Source of the DNA: Adiantum capillus-veneris
Lineage: Eukaryota > Streptophyta > Polypodiopsida > Polypodiales > Pteridaceae
Assembly (NCBI GenBank): GCA_014529385.2
Contig: CM043948.1
Coordinates: 24,672,451-24,736,450 of the forward strand
Direction of reading: 5' to 3'
DNA: 64,000 nt
Both the position numbers and the translations under genes were made by a program. This document shows, in pieces, positions 32,865 to 44,390 of the stretch (its first letter is position 1; each line of letters opens with the position of its first letter). The notes under the pieces are model-generated. The model made no database searches. It had not been told where the DNA came from and was given only the letters and a program-made list of their open reading frames with translations.

Positions 32865-33433
32865 TGGTATACTTATGACTCAATTGCACACCACTTTAAT
32901 GCTCTTGGCGCATTTGCTACATGTGGTTGCTATGGTCGCATATTGGGATTTTGTTGTAAGCTTGCTTCATCCTTCAAATCACTTCCTCAACTACTTGATC
33001 AACATTTTTTGTAATTGAATTATGAACACTATGTTTTGTAAATGACTTCTGATGGTCGAAGAGGTACTATTGGTGGCTGTGTCCGCGTTCTCAAATACCT
33101 CATTGTACACCTTGTAATTGTCAACTAGATACAACACTTCTCTCAAGATTTATTCAAATGTGGTACACATCTTTAAGTGAAAATCCTGGTATACTTATGA
33201 CTCAATTGCATACCACTTTAACGCTCTTGGCACATTTTCTACATGTGGTTGCCATTTTTTGTAATTGAATTCTGAACACTATGTTTTGTAAATGACTTCT
33301 GATGGTCGAAGAGGTACTATTGGTGGATGTGTCCGTGTTCTCAAATATCTCGTTGTACGCCTTGTAATTTTCAACTAGATACGACACTTCTCTCAAGATT
33401 TATTCAAATGTGGTGCACATCTTTAAGTGCAAA
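32865..33433. repeat. 322-bp tandem duplication, second copy shortened
   Basis: Copy A starts at 32865 and copy B at 33187, both 'tggtatacttatgactcaa'. Both contain 'tgacttctgatggtcgaag'. Copy B lacks about 75 bases that copy A has (about 32938-33012). Confidence 0.85.
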
Positions 33434-33651
33434 TCCTTTTTGAGAGTTTGTTTTCTCAAGATCTCTATGAAGATAACTGATAGTCGTTCGTCTTGTGGTA
33501 ACTCTCGTACAAGACATCTCTTGATATATTGTTTGAAGTGAAGAGAAGCTTTCTTCACCTTTTTGTTTTCCTTTTGCTTGAAGGTATAGATTTGAGAAAC
33601 CGTATTGTGCTTGATTCCTCTTTTGGGAAATTCCTTAGCAACCTCTCGCAA
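33202..33651 (-). pseudogene. gag: Gypsy Gag core (broken)
   Basis: Minus strand: SQIYTFKQKENKKVKKASLH then FKQYIKRCL and LPQDERLSVIFIE, the pattern of a Retrotrans_gag capsid core (helical, with conserved Arg/Phe and Glu-Leu-Pro). Continues at 33396-33202 in another frame. One of the decay events is the tandem duplication overlapping it. Confidence 0.6.
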
Positions 33652-34821
33652 GAGTTGATCCGATATTTAGGAAATTTTTGTTGCTCACTGGTTGGTGGAA
33701 CCAAGTCATCATTGTTCCTTCCAAGGTCAATTCAGATTTAGGAAAGTAGAGCAATAGCAATGTATCTTCTCTGTGTAGGCCTTGTGTTGGTCTAACCATT
33801 GAGGTCCAAGGATGACATCTACACACATTTCATTTGAAGGATTTATTTGAAACTTTACCTTCTCTTCACACTTTTGGATGGTAAGAATAGAAACCATTTC
33901 TTCTTAGCATGTAACCTTACCCATGATTTCTCTTTATCTTACTTGCATACATTAGTCTTCAAAATTCTTTGGATGTTGTCTACCACCATATTGCACTTTG
34001 CTTCTTTAAGATCTTTGTCCTATCTTTTCCATATTCTTGCCTCAATCTAGCTTGGTCTCTATCAAAGGTGGCTTGAGACTTTTGTATTCCACTAGGACTT
34101 CCACCTATTGACTTTGTAGGCCATGATTGATTGACCTTTGGACTTCCTATTTCTTCTTGGTTGTCTGCGACCTCAACCTTCTTAACTTTAGGCTTTGAGG
34201 TCATTCACTACTCAATAGTTTTCATGGTTTTTGTTTGCTTTTCTTTTATCTGCACTTTTTGTTGCTTGATCTGCTTTAAACTCTTGTGAGGTTCTGTTCA
34301 TTGGAGATGAAACATCTTCAATACACTTTTCTTTGGCATCGGTCTCCATTTGAATTGTACTTGTGATGTCTCCTGCCGGTGACAATTTCTCGGCTTCATT
34401 ATTTGTTGTCTTTCAAAGACTACATCTTGTTTGAATTTCTAGCTCTCGAACTTTTTGTGCGAGTGGAATTCCCATTATGATGCTATATGCTCCATATTTT
34501 GTTGTTATCAAATGAAATTGAGCAATGATGGTATTTGAACCTACTTGAATGGAAGTGGAGATGATTCCCCAACATTCTGCTTGTTTATATCTAGAGATAT
34601 GATAACAAATTCAGGATCATCTTATAGATGCGGTTGGTCACATGTTTTCCAAGTGCGAAAAGACATGAGGTTCTTGTCTAGCTAAAAATCTAGCTCTACA
34701 TTGCTTTTCTTCGTGTTCACCAATAATGTTGCACTTGAACTTCTTAGGATTTCTTTATATAGTAACTGAACTTGTTGTGGTGGTGTCCTTGGGTTGAACT
34801 TTTTCTGCATCTTCTTGGTTT
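33652..34821 (-). pseudogene. Decayed retroelement sequence, minus strand
   Basis: Minus-strand fragments with some retroelement character: VILGPQWLDQHKAYTEKIH (near 33780), TFDRDQARLRQEYGK (near 34050) and an Ile-Met-Gly-type protease-end motif near 34480. Too broken to assign domains with confidence. The CACTA element at 34822 interrupts this unit. Confidence 0.4.
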
Positions 34822-34985
34822 CACTACAAGAGGCTATTCATATTAGCGACGCTCACACAGCGACGCTAAAAAAAAAAATTCCCGACGTCGCTACGAGCGT
34901 CGCTATAAGCGTCGCTATGAGCGTCGCAAATTTACAAAGAAATTTGCAACGCTCATAGCGACGCTTATAGCGACGCTCATAGCGA
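34822..34985 (+). promoter_or_regulatory. CACTA 5' terminal and subterminal repeats
   Basis: TIR then repeated 'agcgacgct'/'gcgtcgctat' units. 34885-34985 forms a hairpin centred on 'aatttacaaagaaattt' (near 34935). In En/Spm such subterminal repeats bind TnpA; that role here is inferred. Confidence 0.85.
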
Positions 34986-35078
34986 CGCCGGCTGGGGTAA
35001 AAAAATAACCGAGCGCGCCCAAAAACTCAGATCTCAGATCTAAGTTTTTCGGCGCCCTCAAGCAAGGAGCAGGTAACG

Positions 35079-35124
<46 letters not shown>

Positions 35125-35129
35125 CTTCT

Positions 35130-35177
<48 letters not shown>

Positions 35178-35295
35178 AGAGGAAGGAGAGCCACGTATGC
35201 TCCTTCCCTCTCCTCATTCTCATGTTCCCTTCCCCTCTTTCTCTCTCCCTCTCTCTCTCTCTCACACAAACACATACACACACACACATAGTGTT

Positions 35296-35339
<44 letters not shown>

Positions 35340-36594
35340 AACAAAAACAAAAACGCACACACACATACATAAACAAAGAATGCACACACACATTGAGAGA
35401 GAAAAAGAGAGAGAGAGCATGCATAAACAAAAAACGTACGCATTGAGAGAGGAAAAGAGAGACAGAACATGCATAAACAAAAAACGCACACATTGAGAGA
35501 GGAAAAGAGAGAGAAAACATGCATACGATCCAAAAAAACGCACACACATTGAGAGAGAAAGAGAGAGAAACTAATTTAACGTCGTAGGAAACTAATTAAA
35601 ATTAAAAGACCTAAAGATCTAGCCGACGAGGAGTTGAACTCAAGACCTATTATTCAAGAGGGAAATGGCATAATCAATCTATCATACTTGGCATGGGTGA
35701 TAGAAAGGTTATACCATTTATCTCTTTTTATTGGCACACACATCCACACACGCGCACACACACAAGAAGAAGAGAGTTATAACGTCGTAGGAAACTATCT
35801 TAAAAGACGTTAAAGATTAGGTTATATGTAGACTTACATTAAATTAGATTTAGGTTTATTTTTAACTAGATTTACGTTTATTTAAGCTAGATTTAGATTT
35901 ACGTTATATTAGATTAGATTTAGGTCTCCATAGACTGCGATGCCTGCATGAAGCGGGTGAAGAAAGCCCTCAATGGAATATAGGGTATTGCTGCCTTCAC
36001 TCATGGTGGGCTCCGTCGATCCAAAAGTACTGGTGAAATGTCTTCAGAAGATAGGGAAGAAGGTGGATCTTCAGGGCGGCAAGAGTCACTACATCCCCGA
36101 CACAATGACCATCTATACAACCTCTAGTCATTAGACTTACGTTAAATTAGATTTAGCTTTATTTTTAGTTAGATTTACGTTTATTTAGATTTACGCTTAT
36201 TTACGTTAGATCGAGTCCACGCAAGAATTACTTACGGTTTAGGGTTTAGAGTTAGACGAACAGTGAAAAGATCTACTGTGAAAAGATGTTAAGATGCTGT
36301 GAAGTGCTACAGCTAGAGAAGAGGCAAAGGGGTTTTGTCCACTACATGCAGTATCATGTAGACGTGGGTGTGTAGATTTCTTGTACCAACAAATATAGGT
36401 ATAGACCAATAAAGACGAGATTATAACCCGGTGGTTCTGATCTTCGTGCACCTCTAGACCGAGGTGTGCGGGGATTGGACATGACTAGAGAATGTGAGGT
36501 AAAGAGAGAGAGAGAGAGAGAGAGAGAGATAAGACGAAGAATGCCAATAGAATATTAAATTTGTTGTCCAGATTATAAGTTTTTTATCCTCATT
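34986..36594 (+). other. CACTA 5' noncoding region with microsatellites
   Basis: CT tract 35080-35120, CA tract 35133-35173, GA tract 35298-35334 and several shorter repeats. Then AT-rich sequence with repeats of 'attagatttagg' type near 35840-36210. Probably promoter and untranslated leader of the transposase gene. The minus strand at 35625-35700 has a weak tRNA-like B-box (AGTTCAACTCC). Confidence 0.6.
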
Positions 36595-37127
36595 ATGAGT
36601 AGCGACGAGGATGTGGGACCGTCCAACCGAAACACCTATCTCTCAACGAGGGTCTTATGTCCTTGTAATCAATGCAAGCATGCTGTGCGACGGACAAGAC
36701 GTGTTTCTTTGCAGTACGTTCACGAATTTGGGAAGTTCGATCCATCTATTATAGATCGAGTTGTTGCCAATTATAACTCGTCGGACTCTGACGCTGGCCA
36801 ACAAGCAGCAATCTTGCAACCCAATAGACGTGTTCGCAGGCGCTTTGGTCAAGCAGCATATGTGAGGCCACAAGATGTAGCCTTTGACAGCTCGGGGGAT
36901 GATCATGCACAGCACATTCCCAACGAGGCAATGTTTGAGCCCGAGATTGATGAAATGATCGAGACGATCATGGATTCAGAAAGGCTTATCTATGATGATA
37001 TGAAAAGTGAAGCCGATACGCCATTGTATAATGGAGCACGTATGTCTAGATTGAAAGCACTCCTGGTTCTTCTCAACATGCAGGCAAAGTTTGGATGGAG
37101 TGACACTAGCGTCACAGCGCTTTTCAG
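36595..37127 (+). pseudogene. CACTA transposase exon 1 (zinc-binding N-terminus)
   Basis: ATG 36595 (MSSDEDVGPSNRN) opens a 178-residue exon with a CPCNQC-x-H type zinc motif near residues 22-28, like the transposase-associated domain of plant CACTA proteins. A GTGATC donor follows at 37128. Nearly identical to 57966-57434. Confidence 0.85.
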
Positions 37128-37223
37128 GTGATCTATTACAATTAGTTTACTTTAATAGAACTCTAAATGTATAATGATCTGATAGATTTTTACACGACTG
37201 TATCATATTTTTATGTTGTGTAG

Positions 37224-37904
37224 ATTGTTGAAAGAGCACATACTTGGGGATGGATTACAATTCTATCCACGCTTGTCCTAATGACTGCATTCTTTTCAGA
37301 GGGGAATACATAGACATGGAGAAGTGTCCGAAATGTGATTCCGAAAGATATCGAGTAGATCTCCACGGGACAAAAATTCCACAAAAGGTTTTGCGACATT
37401 TCCCTCTGCTTCCTCGCATCAAGCATTTCTTCGAATGTAAGTCCATGGCCGCCCTAGCATCATGGCATGAGGAGAATAAATCTTTGGATGGTGTGCTACG
37501 AATTCCTGCAGATTGCGTAGCGTGGAAACATATAGATGGAACATGGTCGGATTTTGCCAGGGAAGCTCGAAATTTGCGCTTAGGCATGGCTATGGATGGC
37601 GTAAATCCATTTGGTCAAAGATCAACATCTTACAGTGTATGGCCCGTTGTCATCGTCAACTACAACATTCCCCCGTGGTTGACTACGAAGAAGGGGCACC
37701 TATGGCTAAGCTTGATTGTGCCAGGGCGATATAAAGTGGGGAATATGGATGTGTATCTTCGTCCACTATTGGAAGAGCTACAACAATTGTGGATTGGCAT
37801 AGAGGTGGTGGATATGAGCCGACACACAAGACGACGGAATGCTTTGATCAGAGGCATTCTAATGTGGACCATGTATGACTATCCCGGGCTAACAGAATGC
37901 TCAG
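37224..37904 (+). pseudogene. CACTA transposase exon 2 (Tnp2 core) with 59-bp deletion
   Basis: After an AG acceptor at 37222-37223. Retains CPNDCILFRGEY, CPKCDSERY and the Tnp2 core landmarks LRLGMAMDGVNPFGQ and GHLWLSLIVPGRY. About 59 bases between 'gagcacatac' and 'ttggggatgg' (near 37240) are absent relative to the other copy, shifting the frame. Confidence 0.85.
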
Positions 37905-37987
37905 GTGATCTATTGACACTCCTCACTCAGACACTGTAAATCTTGTTTTTTCCCATAGTTGATCTATTATCATGTGTATACATGCAG

Positions 37988-38107
37988 GGCTTCAAACAAG
38001 CGGATACAGAGCATGTGTCACATGTGGACCTAGACTGAATGCACGTAGGGCACCCTCACTGAAGAAGCAAATCTACGAAGGTCATCAAGCGTATCTTCCA
38101 GAGAATC
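37988..38107 (+). pseudogene. CACTA transposase exon 3, truncated
   Basis: Starts after the AG at 37986-37987 and reads GLQTSGYRACVTCGPRLN. It is cut at 38107, the left edge of the large internal deletion. Read-through meets a TGA at 38116-38118. Confidence 0.85.
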
Positions 38108-38991
38108 GAGACACCTGACGTCCGTACCCCCATCGACACGCCGCTAGAGACCCCTGCCGGGACACCCAGGTTCACGCGTCACCGGCCAGAGGGCTTGCCT
38201 TACTCCATCGACATCAGCGGCGGCATCATCATGGATGATGACGGCAAGAAGGTGATCTCGCGCATGCGTGGTCTTTGCTCTCAGCTGTTTAGACACTACA
38301 TACTAAACAAATGGAGTGAAGTACCAAGTGATTTAAAAAACAGAGTCATCAGCATACTTCATGATGAGTTTCCCGTTCCAACACGGGATCAGCGCTTCAA
38401 TGAAGACCTGATGAAGATTCGAATGCGCGAATACTGCAAACACAAGCGTTCCGAAGTGCAAAAAGCAATCAAGAATGGGTGGAACAGGCCAGATTGGCTG
38501 GCCAAAGAAGATTGGAAGAATGCGAAGAAAGCAGCGCGCGAGAATCCCGACAAGTGGAAGCAACAAAAGGATGCAGCCAGAGCGCGAGTAGAGGCAGGGA
38601 GCTCGCACCACTTGGGGAGCGGTGGATGGGCATCATTTGAGGCCGATTTTGTAAGTGTTTTCACATTGCTCTTTATGTTCGATAGTTTAGGGTTTATGAG
38701 TTTTTTAGTTCTAACATAATGAAATCTTTGTATGTTTTGACAGTGGTCGATGACAGGACGTGATCCCACACCGTACGAGCGCGAGTACGCAGGCAGGAAG
38801 GGCTTAAACGCCCTGATGGACATTCTCAGTTCTCGCAGCGGCATGGTTAGTATTAGGGTTTACTCTTTTCTATTTTTTGTATTGTTTTATAAATGTCGCT
38901 ATATGTTTATACTTACTGAAAGCTGTCTTATTGTCTTTTTTTGCAGAATCCGACAGATACGCCGCTTGGACGCGATGAGACGTCTGACTAA
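38108..38991 (+). pseudogene. CACTA second protein (Transposase_24-like), 5' truncated, otherwise open
   Basis: Exons 38108-38650, 38744-38845 and 38947-38991, all GT/AG and phase 0. Starts inside a Thr-Pro-rich segment (TPIDTPLETP), then the conserved core: ISRMRGLCSQLFRHYI, WSEVPSDLKNRVISIL, MREYCKHKRSEVQ, GWNRPDWLAKEDW, SSHHLGSGGW, and GRDPTPYEREYAG. The final exon ends DETSD then TAA (38989-38991). It keeps the CGA codon (38420-38422) that is TGA in the copy at 53804. The N-terminal part and promoter were removed by the deletion. Confidence 0.8.
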
Positions 38992-39688
38992 ACGACGTCA
39001 GTTTAGCCGTAGCTAGATAGCATTAGTTTAGGGTTTCTCATAGCTTATGTATCATGAGACGGATTTTATACGTCTTTTTGAACCATGTATATTATTACAT
39101 TTGTCACCGCAGTTCCTTTTGCCAATCAATTCTTTATGCCTATGATGTTGTACAATTGTCATTATTACATTTGCCAATCAATTCATTTTGCCTATGATGT
39201 GTACAATTGTCAATTTTGCAAACAATGCGTCTTGTGGGTGACTATTTTGGGTCTATTATCTACCCTTGCACTTTTTTTAAAAAGTGAATCAAGTACAATA
39301 TGGTTGATGGGTGAATGCCCTGCCACCAAAAAAAAATTCTCTCGGGCGTCGCTATAAGCATCGCTATTTATGGCTCTGTAGCGTCGCTATGAGCGTCGCT
39401 ATAGTCTTCTGTGTAAACGTCGCTATATGCGTCGCTATGGGCGTCGCTATATGCGTCGCTATGGGCGCCACTATATGCGTCGCTATGGGCGTCGCTATAT
39501 GCGTCGCTATATAGCGACGCTTATAGCGACGCTTATAGCGACACATATAGCGACACATATAGCGACGCTCATAGCGACGCTCTCGTAGCGACGCTCGTAG
39601 CGACGGTTTTAGCGACGCCGGGGGTTATAAAAACCCAGTGTATTTCCGTCGCTAACAGCGTCACAAGAGCACACAACCTCTTGTAGTG
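38992..39688 (+). promoter_or_regulatory. CACTA 3' tail and subterminal repeats
   Basis: AT-rich 3' region (39000-39330), then dense 'gcgtcgctat' units in alternating orientation (39345-39625) and 'gcgtcacaagagc' before the TIR. Probable TnpA-type binding array by analogy with En/Spm. Confidence 0.85.
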
Positions 39689-39898
39689 TTTTGACCATTT
39701 GCTTCAGTTGATGTTAGCTTATTTTTCTTTGTTATTGCATATTTTGTTTGCAATTGCTGAGCATTGTGTGCATGCATCTAGGTAACCCTTGATCTTAAAA
39801 GATCCACTGTAATTTCTATTAGAATCTATCTCTTTGGAGGAGATTTTGGTGGTGAAATTTGTGTAGCCTTTTGAGCTTCAGCTTCCATTGATTTTGAC

Positions 39899-40518
39899 CT
39901 ATCTTTTCACCTGTTCAGGCAGCTTGAGGTTCTGCACCATCTTGAGATAATCTTTGACTTCAATCTTACCATCCGTAGGGGTTTGTACAAGATCATGAAC
40001 TTGTCGATACTCATTTCCATATGCATCTCTACATGCATATGTGAGCTTGGTCCCATGAAATTGCTTGAACACTACAGGATTCATCGGTTTTTTACTTTGA
40101 CTTTGTGGAAGTCATCTGAAATCTTTGTCCTTGATAATATTCATACTGGCACTTGTCAACAATTTATGATGGAATCTTGGTCAATTGGGAAGGGACAATC
40201 CTCTGGAAAATGTCCACCTTTTCTTCCACAATCTGAGCAATACACCACTACAGGTGGTGTTTAAATTGTTTCTTCCATCTCAAGCTCTTGTAGAGGAGTT
40301 TTTGCTTTTGTGTTGTCCAAGTTGTCAACATCTTCTTTTAGAACACTTAGCATTAGGTTGTACATTTCTCCATCTTGACCTTTATATTGCCTCTGACTTT
40401 GTTCTCCGATTAAACTTGCTCCGATTGACTGATATGTTGGATCTTCCACTTCTAGCTCTTGACTATAGATCCAACCACTATAATCCATGTATAATGATCC
40501 TAATTGCATATGCACCAA
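39899..40518 (-). pseudogene. Retroelement fragment with CCHC zinc knuckle
   Basis: Minus strand from 40518: an acidic segment (YSQELEVEDPTYQSIG, KEDVDNLDN), a stop at 40261, then in the same frame VYCSDCGRKGGHFPEDCP (40200-40250), a C-x2-C-x5-H-x4-C knuckle. Further down MNPVVFKQFHGTKLTYACRD (40084) is open but unrecognised. It is the other side of the unit split by the CACTA insertion at 34822-39688. Confidence 0.5.
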
Positions 40519-40707
40519 TTGTATGGTATATTGGCTTGTGTAGATTTATAGATAACCACTTGGGTATATTTTCTGAACTTCTCTATTTTGAGCTTGCAAT
40601 ACCTGGCTCCACTGAAGTATGTAAACATCTGGAGTTTCCTGGAGACAAAGGACATAATACAATTGTCAAAAACAAATCTGGATTACTAGAGCTAAGTGAC
40701 TCGTACA

Positions 40708-42950
40708 ATGTTAGCGGATTGCCATAATTGGATGTCTATAGCATAGCTGTCTGGCACTAACATAATATGTCAATACTCAAGGAAGTGACTCTAATGGGAC
40801 ACGTAGACTCTTTGAGGTTGTTAGTCCTCAAGAAGTGAACCTAACAAGCAAACTCATCGACTCAACAAAAAACCCATCAGACAATGGTCGGAAAATTTTC
40901 CTATGCCCTTTCTCACCGCTCTAGGTCATCATGCCATTTTGTCGACTAAACGGACTCGGATTGTCATGAAACTTTAAGGAAAGCTTCACAAGGCCTAAAG
41001 GGACAAGTCTACAAACTGGTTGCATTCTAACAAGGTACATGGATTGCGATCCATCATGAACCAAGTCACAAAAAATGCAATAGAATGGTCTAGACACGTC
41101 ACCCTAAGGTCTTATTTACACTCTCCTAAGTTCAAAACATTAAAAAAAAATGTGATTCGGGCACTCAAATTTGAAGATTAGGCTTGTAAACACTGTTGGA
41201 CGCATTTTGAGAGCCCCGTTTTTCGTAAAAAATTGTGCATATGGGCTTGAGATATATTTTCATTAGAGGGATTGGACATATTCTTGTGGTTTTTTATGAT
41301 TGCTTTTGTAAGCACATGTACATGCAGGGCAAGTCACTAGTATATCGCCAGCTTTTGGGCTACTGTAAGTGCCCGTGAGTGAATTTTTTTTTGAAGTGAG
41401 ACTTGTATATAACTATAACTCATGTGAAAACTTAAAAAAGTTCAGCCAAAGTTCAAAAATTTGCAAGTTTTAGCTCGTTGTGCCTCCTTGATGGTTTCTG
41501 ATGCAATTTTTGCCTCGCCTTGCCTACTCTATGTGTAGTCGTGTTGGGAAAGCTCTCTGCTTGCGTCAATTTTGCATGTAGCGGCGTGTAGATTCATTTT
41601 TTCCATCTTCAGCTTTCTCTCCAGTTAGTTTTCAAGCTTTCTCTCAAGTTTTAAAGTTCCCCAATTGGAGTTGTGCTCTTCAGGTTACGACTAGTTCTCT
41701 ATAGGATTATGGTTATGGTAGCCCAGTGGCAAATTGTGTGCAGGCAGATTCGGAGGGCATGTATCTATGAATTTTGGAATTGATGTTGAAGTTGTGGGTT
41801 TGTGATGTTTGATTGTGAAAGGGGAACCTTTGTCCTCATATGCATTGGTTGGCTTGTGCTATAAATCCGTGCTTTGATAGGGTTTTGCTCCTAAGTGACA
41901 GTCTCTTGGGTGGGCAACGGCTTGTAAATTCCCAAGGGGACTACTCTTGTTGGATTAGTGGTGTTTCAAAGAATTTTTCCAAATATTTTGGTGTTCTTGT
42001 ATGCTCTAACAATGCTCTTGGGTGACATTTCTATAGAGGTGTTCCAATTTGCTTGTTTCCCCAACAACGCATAGTCATGAACCACAACAAAACTAACAAT
42101 GCTTACACTTAATTGAAAAAGCATGCAAAAGGACACAATGCAAGTTTTAAAATTGAAATTCGATTACCCAATCACTAGCTATGCTGATTACAAATCTAAG
42201 CTGAGAAGCCGCTTGAGCGCACATACATCAAAGTTCTTTTCTCTTCAAAAAAAGGGCTTTCTAAATGGACAGTGGCCCGACTCCCATGGTCCTCTACACA
42301 TATCATGAAATAATTACAATTCAAGAAAAAAAATTCTACTCTAGAATCAGGATTTACACACATTGTAGCTACACTAGCTCAAAAAAATAACATAGTAAAA
42401 ATGTGGTGTCTGGTAACGTTTTCAATTAGGTGGATGTCCGTGTACTAAATTTGACAATCTCTTGTTGGATTGGTCCTTGTTTTTAAATTGTCTTGTATGC
42501 CATTCTTTGTCTTGTATGCCATTTGCCTTGGAAGTTAGGAGTTGCTCTTCAAGCAGGGTTGAGACTTGCAGCTGCTGCTCTAAATCTTTGATGATTGATG
42601 TGGGTAACCCTTGTTTTATTGATGATGTAGAAGAAATAATTACAAGAGGATGGTGATGATTGTTTCTAGATTAAGGTCTAAAACTTTATAAATACCGGTA
42701 AACAAGTTGGGTGACTATTGTGAAGGGGAATTCCAAACTTGCTATTCAAAACTCAAGCACAGAGTCTGATCTGTGAGTTTTTTATTTGGTTGTTGAGTCG
42801 ATGCATTTTTTTGTTAGGTTCACTTCTTGAGGATTGACACCCTCAAAGAGTCCTTGTGCCCCATCCCAGTCACTTCCCTGAGTATTGGCATGAGTATGTT
42901 AGTGCCAAAAATCTATGCTATAGACGTTTGTCGCGGTGACTCGCTAACAT
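40708..42950. repeat. Region bounded by ~170-bp inverted repeats
   Basis: 40708-40880 and the reverse complement of 42780-42950 share 'atgttagcg', 'gtctatagcatag', 'ggcactaacata', 'caatactcag/aggaagtgact' and 'aagaagtgaacctaacaa'. The 1.9 kb between them has only short unrecognised frames. This looks like a nonautonomous DNA element with long terminal repeats (MULE-like), but no target duplication is clear and the arms have diverged. Confidence 0.6.
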
Positions 42951-43079
42951 ATCTCATAATATAAAGGGCATGGATATAGGTTTTGTTATGATGGTATTTA
43001 TTCAAACAATTACACTTAGGTGTGTATTATTCTTGGAGTAAGTATGCCAATTACGGTTGCTCACCGCTTGCATAATTTT
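42951..43079. other. No gene seen
   Basis: Short AT-rich gap between the inverted-repeat region and the Gypsy fragment. Confidence 0.4.
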
Positions 43080-44390
43080 TTGTATTATTGCTCATACCCC
43101 CAAGGAGTGATGAAGGTTGTTTTCAATTGGTGCTCTAATGAAATCCTTATCTGAAATTAGCATGAGTAGCCATCACACGTAATGTAGTTCTCATAATCAT
43201 CTATCTCATTTAGTATGTCATCTTGAAATGAACGAGGGAAGTGATCTCGCTTGGTTGCCTCTTTGAGTGGTCTATAGTCAACACATACTCTCCACTTACC
43301 ATTCTTCTTGGAAGTGATAATCATCTAAGAGACCCACTATGAATTCTCCACCAAATAGAAAACCCTATAGCTAGAAGATTTCTCATCTTTGAGTAGATCC
43401 TTCTCCTTGATGACTCCTAGCCTTTATCGCTTTTGTGCTTTAGGTGTGGTCTCAGGCTCTATCTCAATCTTGTGTTGAATAGAATCTACTCCATGTACAT
43501 ATGTGTAGTCTTTAGCAAATTAAAAAGCATACAAAAATTCTCTAGCACACATTTAAATTCCTCTCTTTCTTCCTTGTAAGTGCTTTTGAAATCATACCTA
43601 TAGCATCCCTTCATCTTGCACACTTTGGTTCCCTTGGGGGCCTACCTCCTGCAAGCCTTAACAAGAAGTTTCTTGGTTGTTTGGCCTAAACCTTACCCCC
43701 ATGACTTCAATGGAAGACTTCTCTTCAATAATGCTACTGCTATTTTCTTCTTCTAAGGTGCTATCAATCTAGTTTTTCTCTATCTCACTTTGAGATGATT
43801 CTTCATGGAGCTCCTCTTTACATTGCTCCTTCATGTCAAAGACAACCTTCTTATAATTTTCATTCTTGCAAATCAACTTTCCACTTTTCCAATCCTACAA
43901 AGCTTGCATTTTCATTGGCCATGGTCTTTCTAGGATAAATGGATATCCATTTTTCTTGGTAGAAACAACATAGAAATCAACCAGCTTCTTACTGTCAAAA
44001 GCCTCCACAAAAATATTTTTACAAATCCCTAGGAGCCTAGCTTTGCTATTGTTTGCAATTTTATTTTATTTTAGGTGTCTCATGGATATGCATGCCGAGT
44101 CTTTGCATGAGGCTCTCTATCATGATGTAAATTTGTGCACCCCCATCTATTAGACCCTTCCTAACTAGATGTAACAATCTAGCATAGGTGTAATGTCCTC
44201 ATTCATTCAGCTTGTGCAATCTTTAGAATAGTCACATTCTCTTTTACTCTTCTCCTATTGATAATTGCCTTTGATAAATCCCTTCTAACTTGTGGACACA
44301 GTGCAAAAAACCGAGGCCACAGAATGTCAAGACACTTATCTCTCATATCTTCCATAAGGTTGTATGGATCCATACTATTGATGGATATTT
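43080..44390 (-). pseudogene. pol: Decayed Gypsy gag-protease-RT fragment (same family as 13327-18375)
   Basis: Minus strand: PYNLMEDMRDKCLDI and FALCPQVRRDLSKAI (44270-44375) parallel PYNLLEDMRGKGPDI and FALCPQ-type text in the intact element. Later text near 43500-43090 parallels DYTDVRGVDAVQHKIE, the RT opening KKNGKWRVCVDYRPL and DGYSGYFQIG. So it covers codons ~345-780 of that family. Several frameshifts and stops; no LTR nearby. It is far more decayed than the intact copy. Confidence 0.85.

Larger units (their letters stand above)
34822..39688 (+). mobile_element. CACTA transposon, complete ends, internal deletions (4867 bp)
   Basis: Ends are CACTACAAGAGG and its exact inverse CCTCTTGTAGTG, flanked by a 3-bp target duplication TTT (34819-34821 and 39689-39691). 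Both subterminal regions are packed with 'gcgtcgctat' units in both orientations. The interior has exons 1-2 and part of 3 of the Tnp2-type transposase, then jumps at 38107/38108 to the middle of the second-protein exon. Compared with the copy at 52695-60093, 2276 bp are missing. It is a dSpm-like nonautonomous derivative that could move only with transposase supplied by another copy. Confidence 0.95.

Noticed and set aside
34915-35549. Long overlapping open frames on both strands
   Set aside because: They are translations of CT, CA and GA microsatellites in the CACTA 5' region (Ser-Leu, Cys-Val and Arg-Glu runs), in several frames at once.
37653-37939. End of the open frame LLTLLTQTL as protein C-terminus
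   Set aside because: It is read-through past the GT donor at 37905 into the intron; exon 3 resumes at 37988.
38108-38991. Independent host gene downstream of the transposase
   Set aside because: All exons recur in the other two CACTA copies inside the element ends.
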